The notes under the pieces: generated by a model
Database searches by the model: none
Told to the model about the DNA's origin: nothing
What the model saw: only the letters and a program-made list of their open reading frames with translations
Program-made: the position numbers and the translations under genes
In this document: positions 27,198 through 34,719 of the stretch, one piece after another
Numbering within the stretch: position 1 is the stretch's first letter
Layout: every line of letters starts with the position of its first letter
Assembly: GCF_002735905.1 (NCBI RefSeq)
Contig: NZ_PEBD01000004.1
Span: forward strand, 620,001-684,000
Length of the DNA stretch: 64,000 nt
Direction of reading: 5' to 3'
Source: Williamsia muralis
Lineage (GTDB): Bacteria; Actinomycetota; Actinomycetes; Mycobacteriales; Mycobacteriaceae

Positions 27198-28324
27198 CGG
27201 GTCTGCTGACCGACGACGTACTGGTGCGGGGCAGCACCGACCTGATGTACGTATCGCTCGTGGCGACGCCGGCGGTGGAATGGGGTGCGCGCTCGCGTCT
27301 GGCACGTACCCTCACCGAGGGGCTACACCGGGCGGGCATCGTGTCGGGGCGCGCCCACGCCGGGTCCGAAGGGATCTTTGTCACCGCGACGTGGCGATCG
27401 GATCCCCGCGCTGTCGACGACCTGGTGGCCAGACTCCAGAGTTGGCGAAATGCGTTTGCAGACACCATGATCGCACCCACATCTCCGCCGACGTCGTCGG
27501 CCGAACTGATCACCGCACTGACCTTCGACACCGACGATGAGACCGACCCCACCGACGGTGAATTGACGTCCATCCTGACCACGCTGTCCTTCGACGTGGT
27601 TGTCGGGGGCGGCGACTGCGAATCCGCGCTCCGCTCAGCCCGTGACCGAATCTGCGACGTGGCCAACACCGCAGTCCAGAACGGCGTAAAGCCGAAGTGG
27701 GAATCCGCGCGCCGAACAGTTCGGCGGCCGGACGTACCGGCACGGCGTTGGGCCCAGGTGCCGGTCAGGTCATCGTGGGTGCGGTGGTATCGGTTCATCG
27801 ACCCACCGACAGACACGGGGGAGCGATTCGCGCGGAGTCTGGTGAATGTGGCCTTCGGGGGCGTGTACGGCTCACACCTCGTCGATTGTGTTCGGCGACA
27901 GCGCGGTTTGAGCTACAGCCCTCAGTCCACGTTGTTGCAGCGCGACGGACAGCATCTGCTGGTCGTTGATGTCCAAACCACGCCGGGCGATGAAGATGCC
28001 TGCGACGATGCCATCCGAACCGCTCTCGACCAGTTCGCGCATCGAAAGCTCACGCGGCCCAGCATGGTGGACGCGGCGCGCTATCTCATCGGTCGCACCA
28101 TCGTCGACCGTGATTCCTTGCAGTCGGCGGTGGACGAACGCGCGGCGATATACGAGGGTTCTCTGGATTCGGCGCTGGACACCACCGGGTCGCCAGAGGA
28201 TCTGGTCGCTCGCGCCGGCGTCGACACACTGACCCGCACGGTTGAAACCATGTACGAGCCAGACGGGTTCGGTGCTGTGGTGCTCTCACCTGACCGCTCC
28301 ATTGGAAAGTGGGTTGAATTGTGA
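27194..28324 (+). CDS. M16-family peptidase, non-catalytic partner subunit
   Basis: A 376-residue M16-like protein lacking the HxxEH motif but carrying the partner-subunit Arg/Tyr signature in VRRQRGLSYSPQS (about residues 233-245), which binds substrate in heterodimeric M16B peptidases. It pairs with the catalytic subunit encoded immediately upstream (4-bp overlap). The N-terminal third (DDVLVRGSTDLMYVSLVATPAVEWG) resembles the substrate-cradle half of the fold. Assignment to leader processing rests on operon context. Confidence 0.82.
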   Translation: MTGLLTDDVLVRGSTDLMYVSLVATPAVEWGARSRLARTLTEGLHRAGIVSGRAHAGSEGIFVTATWRSDPRAVDDLVARLQSWRNAFADTMIAPTSPPTSSAELITALTFDTDDETDPTDGELTSILTTLSFDVVVGGGDCESALRSARDRICDVANTAVQNGVKPKWESARRTVRRPDVPARRWAQVPVRSSWVRWYRFIDPPTDTGERFARSLVNVAFGGVYGSHLVDCVRRQRGLSYSPQSTLLQRDGQHLLVVDVQTTPGDEDACDDAIRTALDQFAHRKLTRPSMVDAARYLIGRTIVDRDSLQSAVDERAAIYEGSLDSALDTTGSPEDLVARAGVDTLTRTVETMYEPDGFGAVVLSPDRSIGKWVEL

Positions 28325-29346
28325 ACTCGAACATCGGAATCATGTATCCGGAGATGCCTGTTGCCATCGGTCCGGTGGTGCCTTATGCGGAGGCGGCCCG
28401 CAGAGGCGGCCATCGTCTGTGGTTCGGTCACTCGTCGACAGTCGATTCCCATCTCACGATGGCCGCGCTGGCCGGCCGGGGATATTCGCTCCAATTCGGC
28501 AGTGCCGTGGCGCTTTATCCCCTGTTCCAGCCTCACGGATTTGCTGTCCAATCCCAGTCGGTTGGGCGGCTGACCGGCCAAACCTACGTGGCCGGGATCG
28601 GCCCCGGAAGTGCGCAGTTGCAGCAGAGCCTCTATGGCGCGCCGATGAAGGCGCCGGTCGGTTCGGCGCGGAAGTTCCTCGATCAGGTGAAAGAGATCAT
28701 TCCCGGACCTCTGCAGACGGGCCCGGCCGACGGACCGGAGCGAGTTGACAAGATGTTCGGCTCCGTCGAAACCGGATTAGGGGTTCTTCGTCCGAGCATG
28801 GCCCGGTGTGCGGGTCGGGCCGCGGAATGGGCGATCACCTGGCTCACCCCAGCCGGATACCTTGAGGATGTCCTGATCCCCGAGATCCGGGAGAGCGCAG
28901 CACAACACGACCGACCCGCACCTCGCGTCGCCGCTGTGGTCCACATGGCCATCCGCCGTCCGGGACGAGATCCGCAGAAGCTCGCGCATGCCGCTGTCGG
29001 AGCTCACCTGAGCGCGCCGCACTACACTGACATGCTCCGACAGGGTGGTGTCGCCGTCGATCAATCCGATCCGTGGGCGGGCGCCGGTGAACTGGTCTCG
29101 TCCGGGACCTACCTGTACGGGTCTGCTGACGAACTCGTCGACTCGGTCGCCGACCTGCACCGGCGTGGCGTGCACGAGGTTGTCCTGAACGTCTTCGGTG
29201 TCGCCAAACTCCATGGAGCCGGCCAGGCGGTCGAGGATCTCGAGGAGATCCTGGCCGCGCTCCACGCCAAATCATCTGCGCGCCTGACGATCCCCGAGCA
29301 CGCGATCCCGCGGATGTCCGCCCGAACCACCGGGGTGGTTGCCTGA
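28321..29346 (+). CDS. LLM-class F420-dependent reductase, LanJ-type candidate
   Basis: A 341-residue luciferase-like protein starting at GTG that overlaps the M16 partner stop. Typical LLM features are the N-terminal MNSNIGIMYPEMPVAIGPVVPYAEAARRGG-type strand-helix, FAVQSQSVGRLTGQTYVAGIGPG, and HLSAPHYTDMLRQGGV. In lexapeptide biosynthesis an F420H2-dependent protein of this fold reduces dehydroalanine to D-Ala, so installation of D-Ala or D-aminobutyrate is the working hypothesis here. Another redox tailoring step is possible. Confidence 0.8.
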   Translation: MNSNIGIMYPEMPVAIGPVVPYAEAARRGGHRLWFGHSSTVDSHLTMAALAGRGYSLQFGSAVALYPLFQPHGFAVQSQSVGRLTGQTYVAGIGPGSAQLQQSLYGAPMKAPVGSARKFLDQVKEIIPGPLQTGPADGPERVDKMFGSVETGLGVLRPSMARCAGRAAEWAITWLTPAGYLEDVLIPEIRESAAQHDRPAPRVAAVVHMAIRRPGRDPQKLAHAAVGAHLSAPHYTDMLRQGGVAVDQSDPWAGAGELVSSGTYLYGSADELVDSVADLHRRGVHEVVLNVFGVAKLHGAGQAVEDLEEILAALHAKSSARLTIPEHAIPRMSARTTGVVA

Positions 29347-29957
29347 TGGATGGCGCGGACCCACAGTCGTACCGCATCGACGGGCTCGCCGAACGCCGGA
29401 TCGTGGTGATGGCTACGGGAGCCCTCGGCTCGGCCTTCCTGCACTCGTGGTTGGGATGGTTGCGCTCGACATCCCCGTCCACGCAGGTCCGAGTGGTCCT
29501 CACCCCAGCCTCCCTGCAGTTCGTCGGGCTGGGCACCATCCGAGGGTTTGGGTACGAACCGGTGATCGACAGCTGGCAGGACAACGAGCACCGGCCGATT
29601 CACGTGGATCTCACACAGTGGGCGCAGGGGTATCTCGTTCACCCGGCCACCATGAACTTCGTGTCCAGGCTCTCTGCCGGACTCTGTGATTCGCCGGCGA
29701 TGCTGGCCATTCAGGGTAGTACCGCCCCGGTGGTGGTGGCCGCCTCGGCGCCACCGGGTTTCACCCAGACACCGGTATGGCATCGGCACCGCCAAGCCCT
29801 GGAGGACCGTCCCAACGTCGAGTTGCTGGCGCCGATGAAGGGCTTCAGCGTGAGCGATCCGGATCTGGAAGGCCTGCCGCCGGTGCTGTTTCCGATTGCG
29901 GCGCAGGCGTTGTCGTCCGCACTGGCCGATCAATCCCAGCTGGAGAGCTCGGAATGA
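29346..29957 (+). CDS. HFCD flavoprotein, C-terminal Cys decarboxylase (LanD-type)
   Basis: A 203-residue flavoprotein of the EpiD/MrsD/Dfp family. The N-terminal VVMATGALGSAF FMN-binding strand-loop, VHPATMNFVSRLSAGL (PATMN at residues 100-104) and the C-terminal LAPMKGFSVSDPD loop fit the fold; the canonical PxMNxxMW substrate loop is replaced by PPGFTQTPVW (residues 136-145). It should decarboxylate the precursor C-terminal Cys to an enethiol that closes an aminovinyl-(methyl)cysteine ring, which agrees with both precursors ending in Cys. Starts one base inside the preceding stop. Confidence 0.85.
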   Translation: MDGADPQSYRIDGLAERRIVVMATGALGSAFLHSWLGWLRSTSPSTQVRVVLTPASLQFVGLGTIRGFGYEPVIDSWQDNEHRPIHVDLTQWAQGYLVHPATMNFVSRLSAGLCDSPAMLAIQGSTAPVVVAASAPPGFTQTPVWHRHRQALEDRPNVELLAPMKGFSVSDPDLEGLPPVLFPIAAQALSSALADQSQLESSE

Positions 29958-30946
29958 ACGGCACAGGGACGGACAGTGCCGAACTGGACACTGCTGACTT
30001 GAACACCGCTGAATTGAACACTGCCACCACGGTCTGGGAGTTCGACACCGCGGCCTGGTACCAGCGGCTCATGCACACCGGCTCGTCGTTCGGGCTGACC
30101 CGCCGCTATCGGCAACAGTGTGAGGCCGAGCGCCAATCAGGCCAGACCGTGGCCCCGTCTGTCGGACGAGTCGCGTTCGTTCGCGGGGTACGGGTGGATG
30201 ACAGCGAGTTCCGGTTCGACCTGGCAGTCGGCGACCAACTCGCCAACCAGCTGTGGCCTGTGGTGAGCCCGACGTTCCTGACCGACAACGGGTTGCAGAG
30301 TATGGCCGACCTCGGGCGACTCGTGGCTCGCCTGCACGGCAGCGGTCCGCCTCCGCCCGGGGATCTCGGTAGTCCGCACGTGCGACGACTGCGTTCTTAC
30401 TTGTCGGCCGCCAATTCCCCGATGGACGTGTCGGCAGTGCACGCAGCGCTACCAGAGGAGACGCTGGGCGCGCTCCGGTCGATCGCCCGGACGATCACCG
30501 ATGGGCCGCACCTGACCTGCCACGGCGGTTTCAGCCTGGGGTCGGTGTTCACCGACGACGATCACAAGACCGTGCAGGTCGCGATCGGGCCGGAGATGTG
30601 CAGTGGGCCTCCTGAACTCGATCTGGGCTGGATGATCGGTGAACTGACCGAGTTCGAATACACCGCCGCGAACTCGGGTAAGTCGCTCGGTGCCGTGCAC
30701 TCGGCGCCGTTCGGACGAGCAGCGCAGGCCCTGCTCGACGGCTACTCGGCTGAATCCGGTCGAGAAGTCGATCAACGCCGCCTGGACGATGTGGTTGCTG
30801 CTCGCATCGCACTCCACATGTTCGACTTCGTGCGGACCACCGGCCGTACGGACCACCTTGCGGGCCTTGCCCCGTTTGTGACGTGGTTGACCCGACGACA
30901 ACACATGCGCGACAACACCGAACCCGACGATGGGACACGATCATGA
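29954..30946 (+). CDS. APH-fold pseudokinase, LanX-type candidate
   Basis: A 330-residue protein with the layout of a phosphotransferase C-lobe: MADLGRLVARLHG, then HGGFSLGS at residues 190-197 where an active kinase has HGDxxxxN, and IGPEM (211-215) in place of the metal-binding I-D-x-E, followed by PPELDLGWMIGEL. Both catalytic Asp residues and the Asn are therefore lost, so it should be catalytically dead. Class V synthetases have a third, poorly understood component (LanX); this gene may fill that place as a scaffold or peptide-binding subunit. The N-terminal 25 residues are a Thr/Asp/Leu-rich repeat. Confidence 0.7.
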   Translation: MNGTGTDSAELDTADLNTAELNTATTVWEFDTAAWYQRLMHTGSSFGLTRRYRQQCEAERQSGQTVAPSVGRVAFVRGVRVDDSEFRFDLAVGDQLANQLWPVVSPTFLTDNGLQSMADLGRLVARLHGSGPPPPGDLGSPHVRRLRSYLSAANSPMDVSAVHAALPEETLGALRSIARTITDGPHLTCHGGFSLGSVFTDDDHKTVQVAIGPEMCSGPPELDLGWMIGELTEFEYTAANSGKSLGAVHSAPFGRAAQALLDGYSAESGREVDQRRLDDVVAARIALHMFDFVRTTGRTDHLAGLAPFVTWLTRRQHMRDNTEPDDGTRS

Positions 30947-31860
30947 CAAGCCAGACGTCCATGAACGTCCTCGATTCGAGTCGAACCGGATCGACGAGCG
31001 TTCGCGTAGACGGACTCACCATGCGTTATGGCACAACCGATGTGCTGAAAGACGTGGGTTTCGAGATCCCTTCCGGCCAGAAGGTCGCCGTACTGGGCCC
31101 CAACGGTGCCGGCAAGAGCACGCTGATCGAGATCCTCGAGGGTCTGCGAAAGCCGTCCGGGGGCAACGTATCCGTGCTCGGTCACCGCCCCGACGATGCG
31201 CCCGAGCAGTGGCGGTCGCGCCTCGGCGTGGTGCTGCAGGCGTGGCGGGACCACGGGACGTGGAAGATCGGTGACTTCCTGCGGTACATCAGTGCGGCCC
31301 ATCGGGCAGCGGGTGTAGCGAATCTCTGGCCGGTGGACGAGTTGCTCGGAGCAGTCGAACTGGGCGACCGCGCGAATCAGCAGATTCGATCCCTCTCAGG
31401 AGGCCAACGTCGTCGGGTGGACGTTGCAGCCGCATTGATCAGCCGGCCGGAACTACTCTTTCTCGACGAGCCGACAACAGGTTTCGATCCGGAGATCCGG
31501 CAGTCGTTCTACGAACTCGTCCGAAGCCTGGCGCACTCCACGACGATCATCTGGGCCACACACAATCTGTACGAGGCCGAAGAGATGTGCGAGCGCATCA
31601 TCATCCTGAATCACGGTCGGGTGGTGGCCGACGGGAGTCCGACCGAACTGCGCGCCACGCTGGCCTCGACCAGCACCGTGTCGTGGATGTCAGAGCAGGG
31701 TCCACGGCGTCGTGTGGTCGCGGACTCCGATTCGCTGGTGCGCGAACTGGTCACGGGTCCTGAGCGCGCCTGGAGTCTCGAGGTTCAGCGCGGCACCCTC
31801 GAGCAGGTGTATCTCTCGATCGTGCGCGAGAACAACACAGCCGAGGAGGTCCGGCCATGA
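30943..31860 (+). CDS. ABC transporter ATP-binding protein, lanthipeptide export
   Basis: A 305-residue ATPase. Walker A is GPNGAGKST (residues 52-60), the signature is SLSGGQRRR (about 148-156), Walker B is ELLFLDEPTTG (about 170-180) and the H-loop is WATHN. It resembles DrrA-type drug and lantibiotic exporters. With the permease encoded next (4-bp overlap) it should export or give self-protection against the mature peptides. ATG 30943 overlaps the pseudokinase stop and sits before conserved sequence. Confidence 0.92.
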   Translation: MTSQTSMNVLDSSRTGSTSVRVDGLTMRYGTTDVLKDVGFEIPSGQKVAVLGPNGAGKSTLIEILEGLRKPSGGNVSVLGHRPDDAPEQWRSRLGVVLQAWRDHGTWKIGDFLRYISAAHRAAGVANLWPVDELLGAVELGDRANQQIRSLSGGQRRRVDVAAALISRPELLFLDEPTTGFDPEIRQSFYELVRSLAHSTTIIWATHNLYEAEEMCERIIILNHGRVVADGSPTELRATLASTSTVSWMSEQGPRRRVVADSDSLVRELVTGPERAWSLEVQRGTLEQVYLSIVRENNTAEEVRP

Positions 31861-32711
31861 CAACAATCACTTCGCGAGCGGGCGCCCGCAGCCTCGGTGT
31901 GGTGAAGTTCGGGGCGTTGCAGGCCAAGGTGGAACTGCTCATCCGCTTCACCCGGCCGAGTGCGCTGGGTCACCTGATCGTTCCGATCGCTTTGGTCCTG
32001 ATCTTCACCAACGTGGACGTCAGCGATGTCCTGGGTGGGCAAGGCGCCGTCGGGATGCTCGCCGGGATCGCGGTCGCGTCGCTGTTCGTCGGCGGATTCG
32101 TCGGGATCTGCGGGGAGCTGGTCTCCGAACAGGACGACGGAACCATGCTCAGGGTCCGGACGCTGCCCTATGGGCTCGCAGGGCATCTGATCGGAAAGAC
32201 GTTGAGTCTGTTGGTGACCGGTGTGGTGACCGCGTTGCTGATCCTCATCCCAGCCCACATCTTCGTTGCACCGATCCTGCCCGGGACGTTCGCGGGATGG
32301 GTCGCGTTGGCCGGTGTCGCGGCGTTGACGTTGTTCGCGACCGTGCCCATCGGCGCTGTCGCCGGAAGCCTGGTGAAGTCGCCGCTGGCGATCTTCCCGA
32401 TCTCGTTGGTGGCGTACGCCCTGATGTCGGTGTCGGGCATCTTCTTCTCCATCGGGGACCTCCCGGATTGGCTGACGGTTCCCATCAAGTTCTTCCCGGT
32501 CTACTGGCTGGGATTGTTGTCACGGGTGACGCTGGTCCCCGGTACCACGTTCGACGGTGTCGGACAGGTGGGGCTGGCGATCGGGGTACCCGTGGCGTGG
32601 GCGGTGCTGGGGCTTGTCCTGGCGCCGCGGGCGTTGCGGGTGATGACCCGCCGCCAGTCAGGTGCTCGCCTGGAAGCCCTCGCGCAGCGTCGTGCCGCGC
32701 GGGGTTACTGA
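31857..32711 (+). CDS. ABC-2 type permease, lanthipeptide export
   Basis: A 284-residue permease with six hydrophobic segments (for example LIVPIALVLIFTNV, GMLAGIAVASLFVGGFVGIC, GVVTALLILIPAHIFVAPIL, ALMSVSGIFFSIGDLP) of the ABC-2/DrrB type. It is the last clear gene of the lanthipeptide operon and partners the preceding ATPase. A dedicated immunity gene was not seen, so the transporter may provide resistance. Confidence 0.9.
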   Translation: MTTITSRAGARSLGVVKFGALQAKVELLIRFTRPSALGHLIVPIALVLIFTNVDVSDVLGGQGAVGMLAGIAVASLFVGGFVGICGELVSEQDDGTMLRVRTLPYGLAGHLIGKTLSLLVTGVVTALLILIPAHIFVAPILPGTFAGWVALAGVAALTLFATVPIGAVAGSLVKSPLAIFPISLVAYALMSVSGIFFSIGDLPDWLTVPIKFFPVYWLGLLSRVTLVPGTTFDGVGQVGLAIGVPVAWAVLGLVLAPRALRVMTRRQSGARLEALAQRRAARGY

Positions 32712-32778
32712 CCTCCGAGCACCGGTTTGTAGTTCTGGCGTGCAAATCGCATGTCGGGGAACCGAAAGGAGAAACACG

Positions 32779-33030
32779 ATGTCGTTCAAGGACTTGATCG
32801 TCGGTGACCATCGCAACCCCCGAGAAGAGATTGTCGCGATCTTCGGCGAACATCAAAGCGCCGGCGACCCACAAGCGATCGCTCGCGCGACCACATGGGC
32901 GCAGGGTGTGCTGAACACCGCTGGGATCCCCGCCGACAAGCAGGTCGAGGCGATCGCTGAAATCCGCAGGGCCGAGCCACGTCTGGGTCTCAAGTCGGCG
33001 ACCCACCTGGCGTCGCTGCTCAAGAAGTAG
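32779..33030 (+). CDS. Small hypothetical protein
   Basis: An 83-residue soluble, charged protein (MSFKDLIVGDHRNPREEIVAIFGEHQS...). It is preceded by AAAGGAG and followed by a strong terminator. I do not recognise a family. It lies 67 bp after the exporter gene on the same strand and could be co-transcribed with the lanthipeptide operon, although nothing in the sequence ties it to the pathway. Confidence 0.65.
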   Translation: MSFKDLIVGDHRNPREEIVAIFGEHQSAGDPQAIARATTWAQGVLNTAGIPADKQVEAIAEIRRAEPRLGLKSATHLASLLKK

Positions 33031-33045
33031 GGCCCGCAAGGCGAG

Positions 33046-33086
33046 ACGTCCGGCCCTGTACCGACGGCGCAGGGCCGGACGTTTGT
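33046..33086 (+). terminator. Intrinsic-type terminator
   Basis: A perfect 13-bp stem (33046-33058 with 33070-33082) and an 11-base loop, followed by a short T-rich stretch, directly after the small hypothetical gene. It is the first strong terminator downstream of the lanthipeptide operon. Confidence 0.75.
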
Positions 33087-33150
33087 GTGGATGCTCGTCG
33101 CGACCGGGCAATATGCACCCGGTGTCAGTGCAGATCCGTACCATCGCAGG

Positions 33151-33513
33151 ATGAATCACGATCTCGATCGCAAGGCACTGGTCGACGAACGCGCGGCGAC
33201 GCTGGCTCTGATCGAGACCATGTCGGCACGGCTGCGGTCGGTGGTGGAGGCCGGCGCCGACGCGAGTTCGGACGACGAACACGATCCGGAAGGTTCCACC
33301 CTCGCATTCGAACGCGGACAACTGGTTGCGCAGGTGGCCCGCTCGAAGGCGCGCCTGACGGAGATCGATGCCGCGATGGCGCGGCTCGGACTCGGAACCT
33401 ACGGCATCTGTGAACAGTGCGGGAACGAGATCGGCGAAGCCCGGCTCGAAGCCCTCCCCGCAGCCCGACTGTGCATCACCTGCGCATCGCGGTCCCAATC
33501 GAGGCAGTGGTGA
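33151..33513 (+). CDS. DksA/TraR-type C4 zinc-finger protein
   Basis: A 120-residue protein with a coiled-coil N-terminal half and a C-terminal zinc finger C-x2-C-x17-C-x2-C in CEQCGNEIG...LCITC. This is the DksA/TraR family layout; DksA binds RNA polymerase through the secondary channel. Actinobacteria use other such factors, so the role here is open. ATG 33151 begins at the conserved coil; longer in-frame extensions are not supported. Confidence 0.85.
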   Translation: MNHDLDRKALVDERAATLALIETMSARLRSVVEAGADASSDDEHDPEGSTLAFERGQLVAQVARSKARLTEIDAAMARLGLGTYGICEQCGNEIGEARLEALPAARLCITCASRSQSRQW

Positions 33514-33586
33514 ATCAGGGCCGTCGCGGGTCGGTGTGATTACGGTGAGATCGGACGACATCGACCGATCGAGAAGAGGTACGGAC

Positions 33587-33937
33587 GTGAACACATTTCA
33601 GAAGGTCGCCGGCGCGGTCAACAAAGTTGTCGTTGCGGCGATGAAGGCGCCGGGGGTCGACAAAATCGCCGGCGGATCGATGCTGACGCTCACCTACACG
33701 GGCCGCAAGTCGGGAAAGACCTTCAGTCTGCCGGTGAGCTACAAGCAGCGGGGTGACGAGTTGCTCATCGGCGTTGCGCTCCCCGACAAGAAGAACTGGT
33801 GGCGGAACTTCTCCGGCGAGGGCGGGCCTGTGACGGTGACGCTTCACGGCGCGGAACGAACCGGACATGCGGTCAGTCGGCGTAACGATCGCGGCCAGGT
33901 CTCGGTGAAGGTGACGCTCGACGAGAAAAGCGCCTGA
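33587..33937 (+). CDS. DUF385/DDN-like deazaflavin-dependent nitroreductase family protein
   Basis: A 116-residue split-barrel protein of the F420-dependent DUF385 (Ddn) family. LTLTYTGRKSGKTFSLPVSYKQRGDELLI and NWWRNFSGEGGPVTVTL are the usual family blocks, containing the cofactor-contact K-S-G-K region. It would reduce quinones or other small substrates with F420H2. GTG 33587 follows GAGAAGAGG. Confidence 0.85.
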   Translation: MNTFQKVAGAVNKVVVAAMKAPGVDKIAGGSMLTLTYTGRKSGKTFSLPVSYKQRGDELLIGVALPDKKNWWRNFSGEGGPVTVTLHGAERTGHAVSRRNDRGQVSVKVTLDEKSA

Positions 33938-34025
33938 ACGACGTCGCCCCCGGATGCCGGGGGTGGTCACGCCTTGCCCTAAACGGACCGGAGTATCGTT
34001 TTCGGTGTCGTTAGGAGACAAAACC

Positions 34026-34574
34026 ATGGCATCTGCACAAAAACGGTCCACCTTGGACATCGGTCTGTTGGCACTGCGAGTCGGCGTGGGCGGCACCTTG
34101 TTCGCCCACGGCACCCAGAAACTCTTCGGCTGGTTCGGCGGCCACGGCCTCGACGCCACCGCCGGTGCGTTCGACGGGATGGGGTTCAAACCGGGGAAGC
34201 CCTCCGCCACCGTCGCGGGTATCAGCGAAGCCGGGGGAGCGCTCATCGCAATCGGCGCAGCCACCCCGGTGGCGGCCGCCGGTGCTGTCGGCGCGATGAT
34301 CGGCGCTGCCGCAGTGCACAAGCCGGCCGGCTTCTTCGCAACCGCAGGCGGCTACGAATACCCGGCCACGCTGGGCCTTGCCGCCGCCGCGCTGGCTCTC
34401 ACCGGCCCTGGCAAGTACTCCGTCGACGCGGCTCTCGGGCATCGGCTCAACACCAGCCGAGTGGCCGTCGGCGCCCTGGCGGCTGCGGGCGCGGGAGCGG
34501 GATATGTCGTGGCGCGACGTCAGAAGGCCGTCGCACAGGCGTCCGCTGCAGCGGAGTCCACCGAAACCGCGTAG
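34026..34574 (+). CDS. DoxX family membrane protein
   Basis: A 182-residue protein with four hydrophobic segments. GLLALRVGVGGTLFAHGTQKLFGWFGGHG is the characteristic DoxX N-terminus, and GPGKYSVDAAL marks the end of the domain; a fifth, Ala/Gly-rich helix and a basic tail follow. In mycobacteria DoxX joins a membrane oxidoreductase complex for thiol stress. Preceded by TTAGGAGA. Confidence 0.85.
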   Translation: MASAQKRSTLDIGLLALRVGVGGTLFAHGTQKLFGWFGGHGLDATAGAFDGMGFKPGKPSATVAGISEAGGALIAIGAATPVAAAGAVGAMIGAAAVHKPAGFFATAGGYEYPATLGLAAAALALTGPGKYSVDAALGHRLNTSRVAVGALAAAGAGAGYVVARRQKAVAQASAAAESTETA

Positions 34575-34719
34575 TCGCGCCCGGTGGTCCCCGGGTCGCC
34601 TCGGTGTCGTCGGCGTCGGGTCTCGACGTCGACGACGCGGCCGGCGCCCGGCGGTGCGCGGCTACGTTTTCGGCACTTGCGTCACCACGATCGGGGTGTC
34701 GAATGAGAAGATGTGGGAC

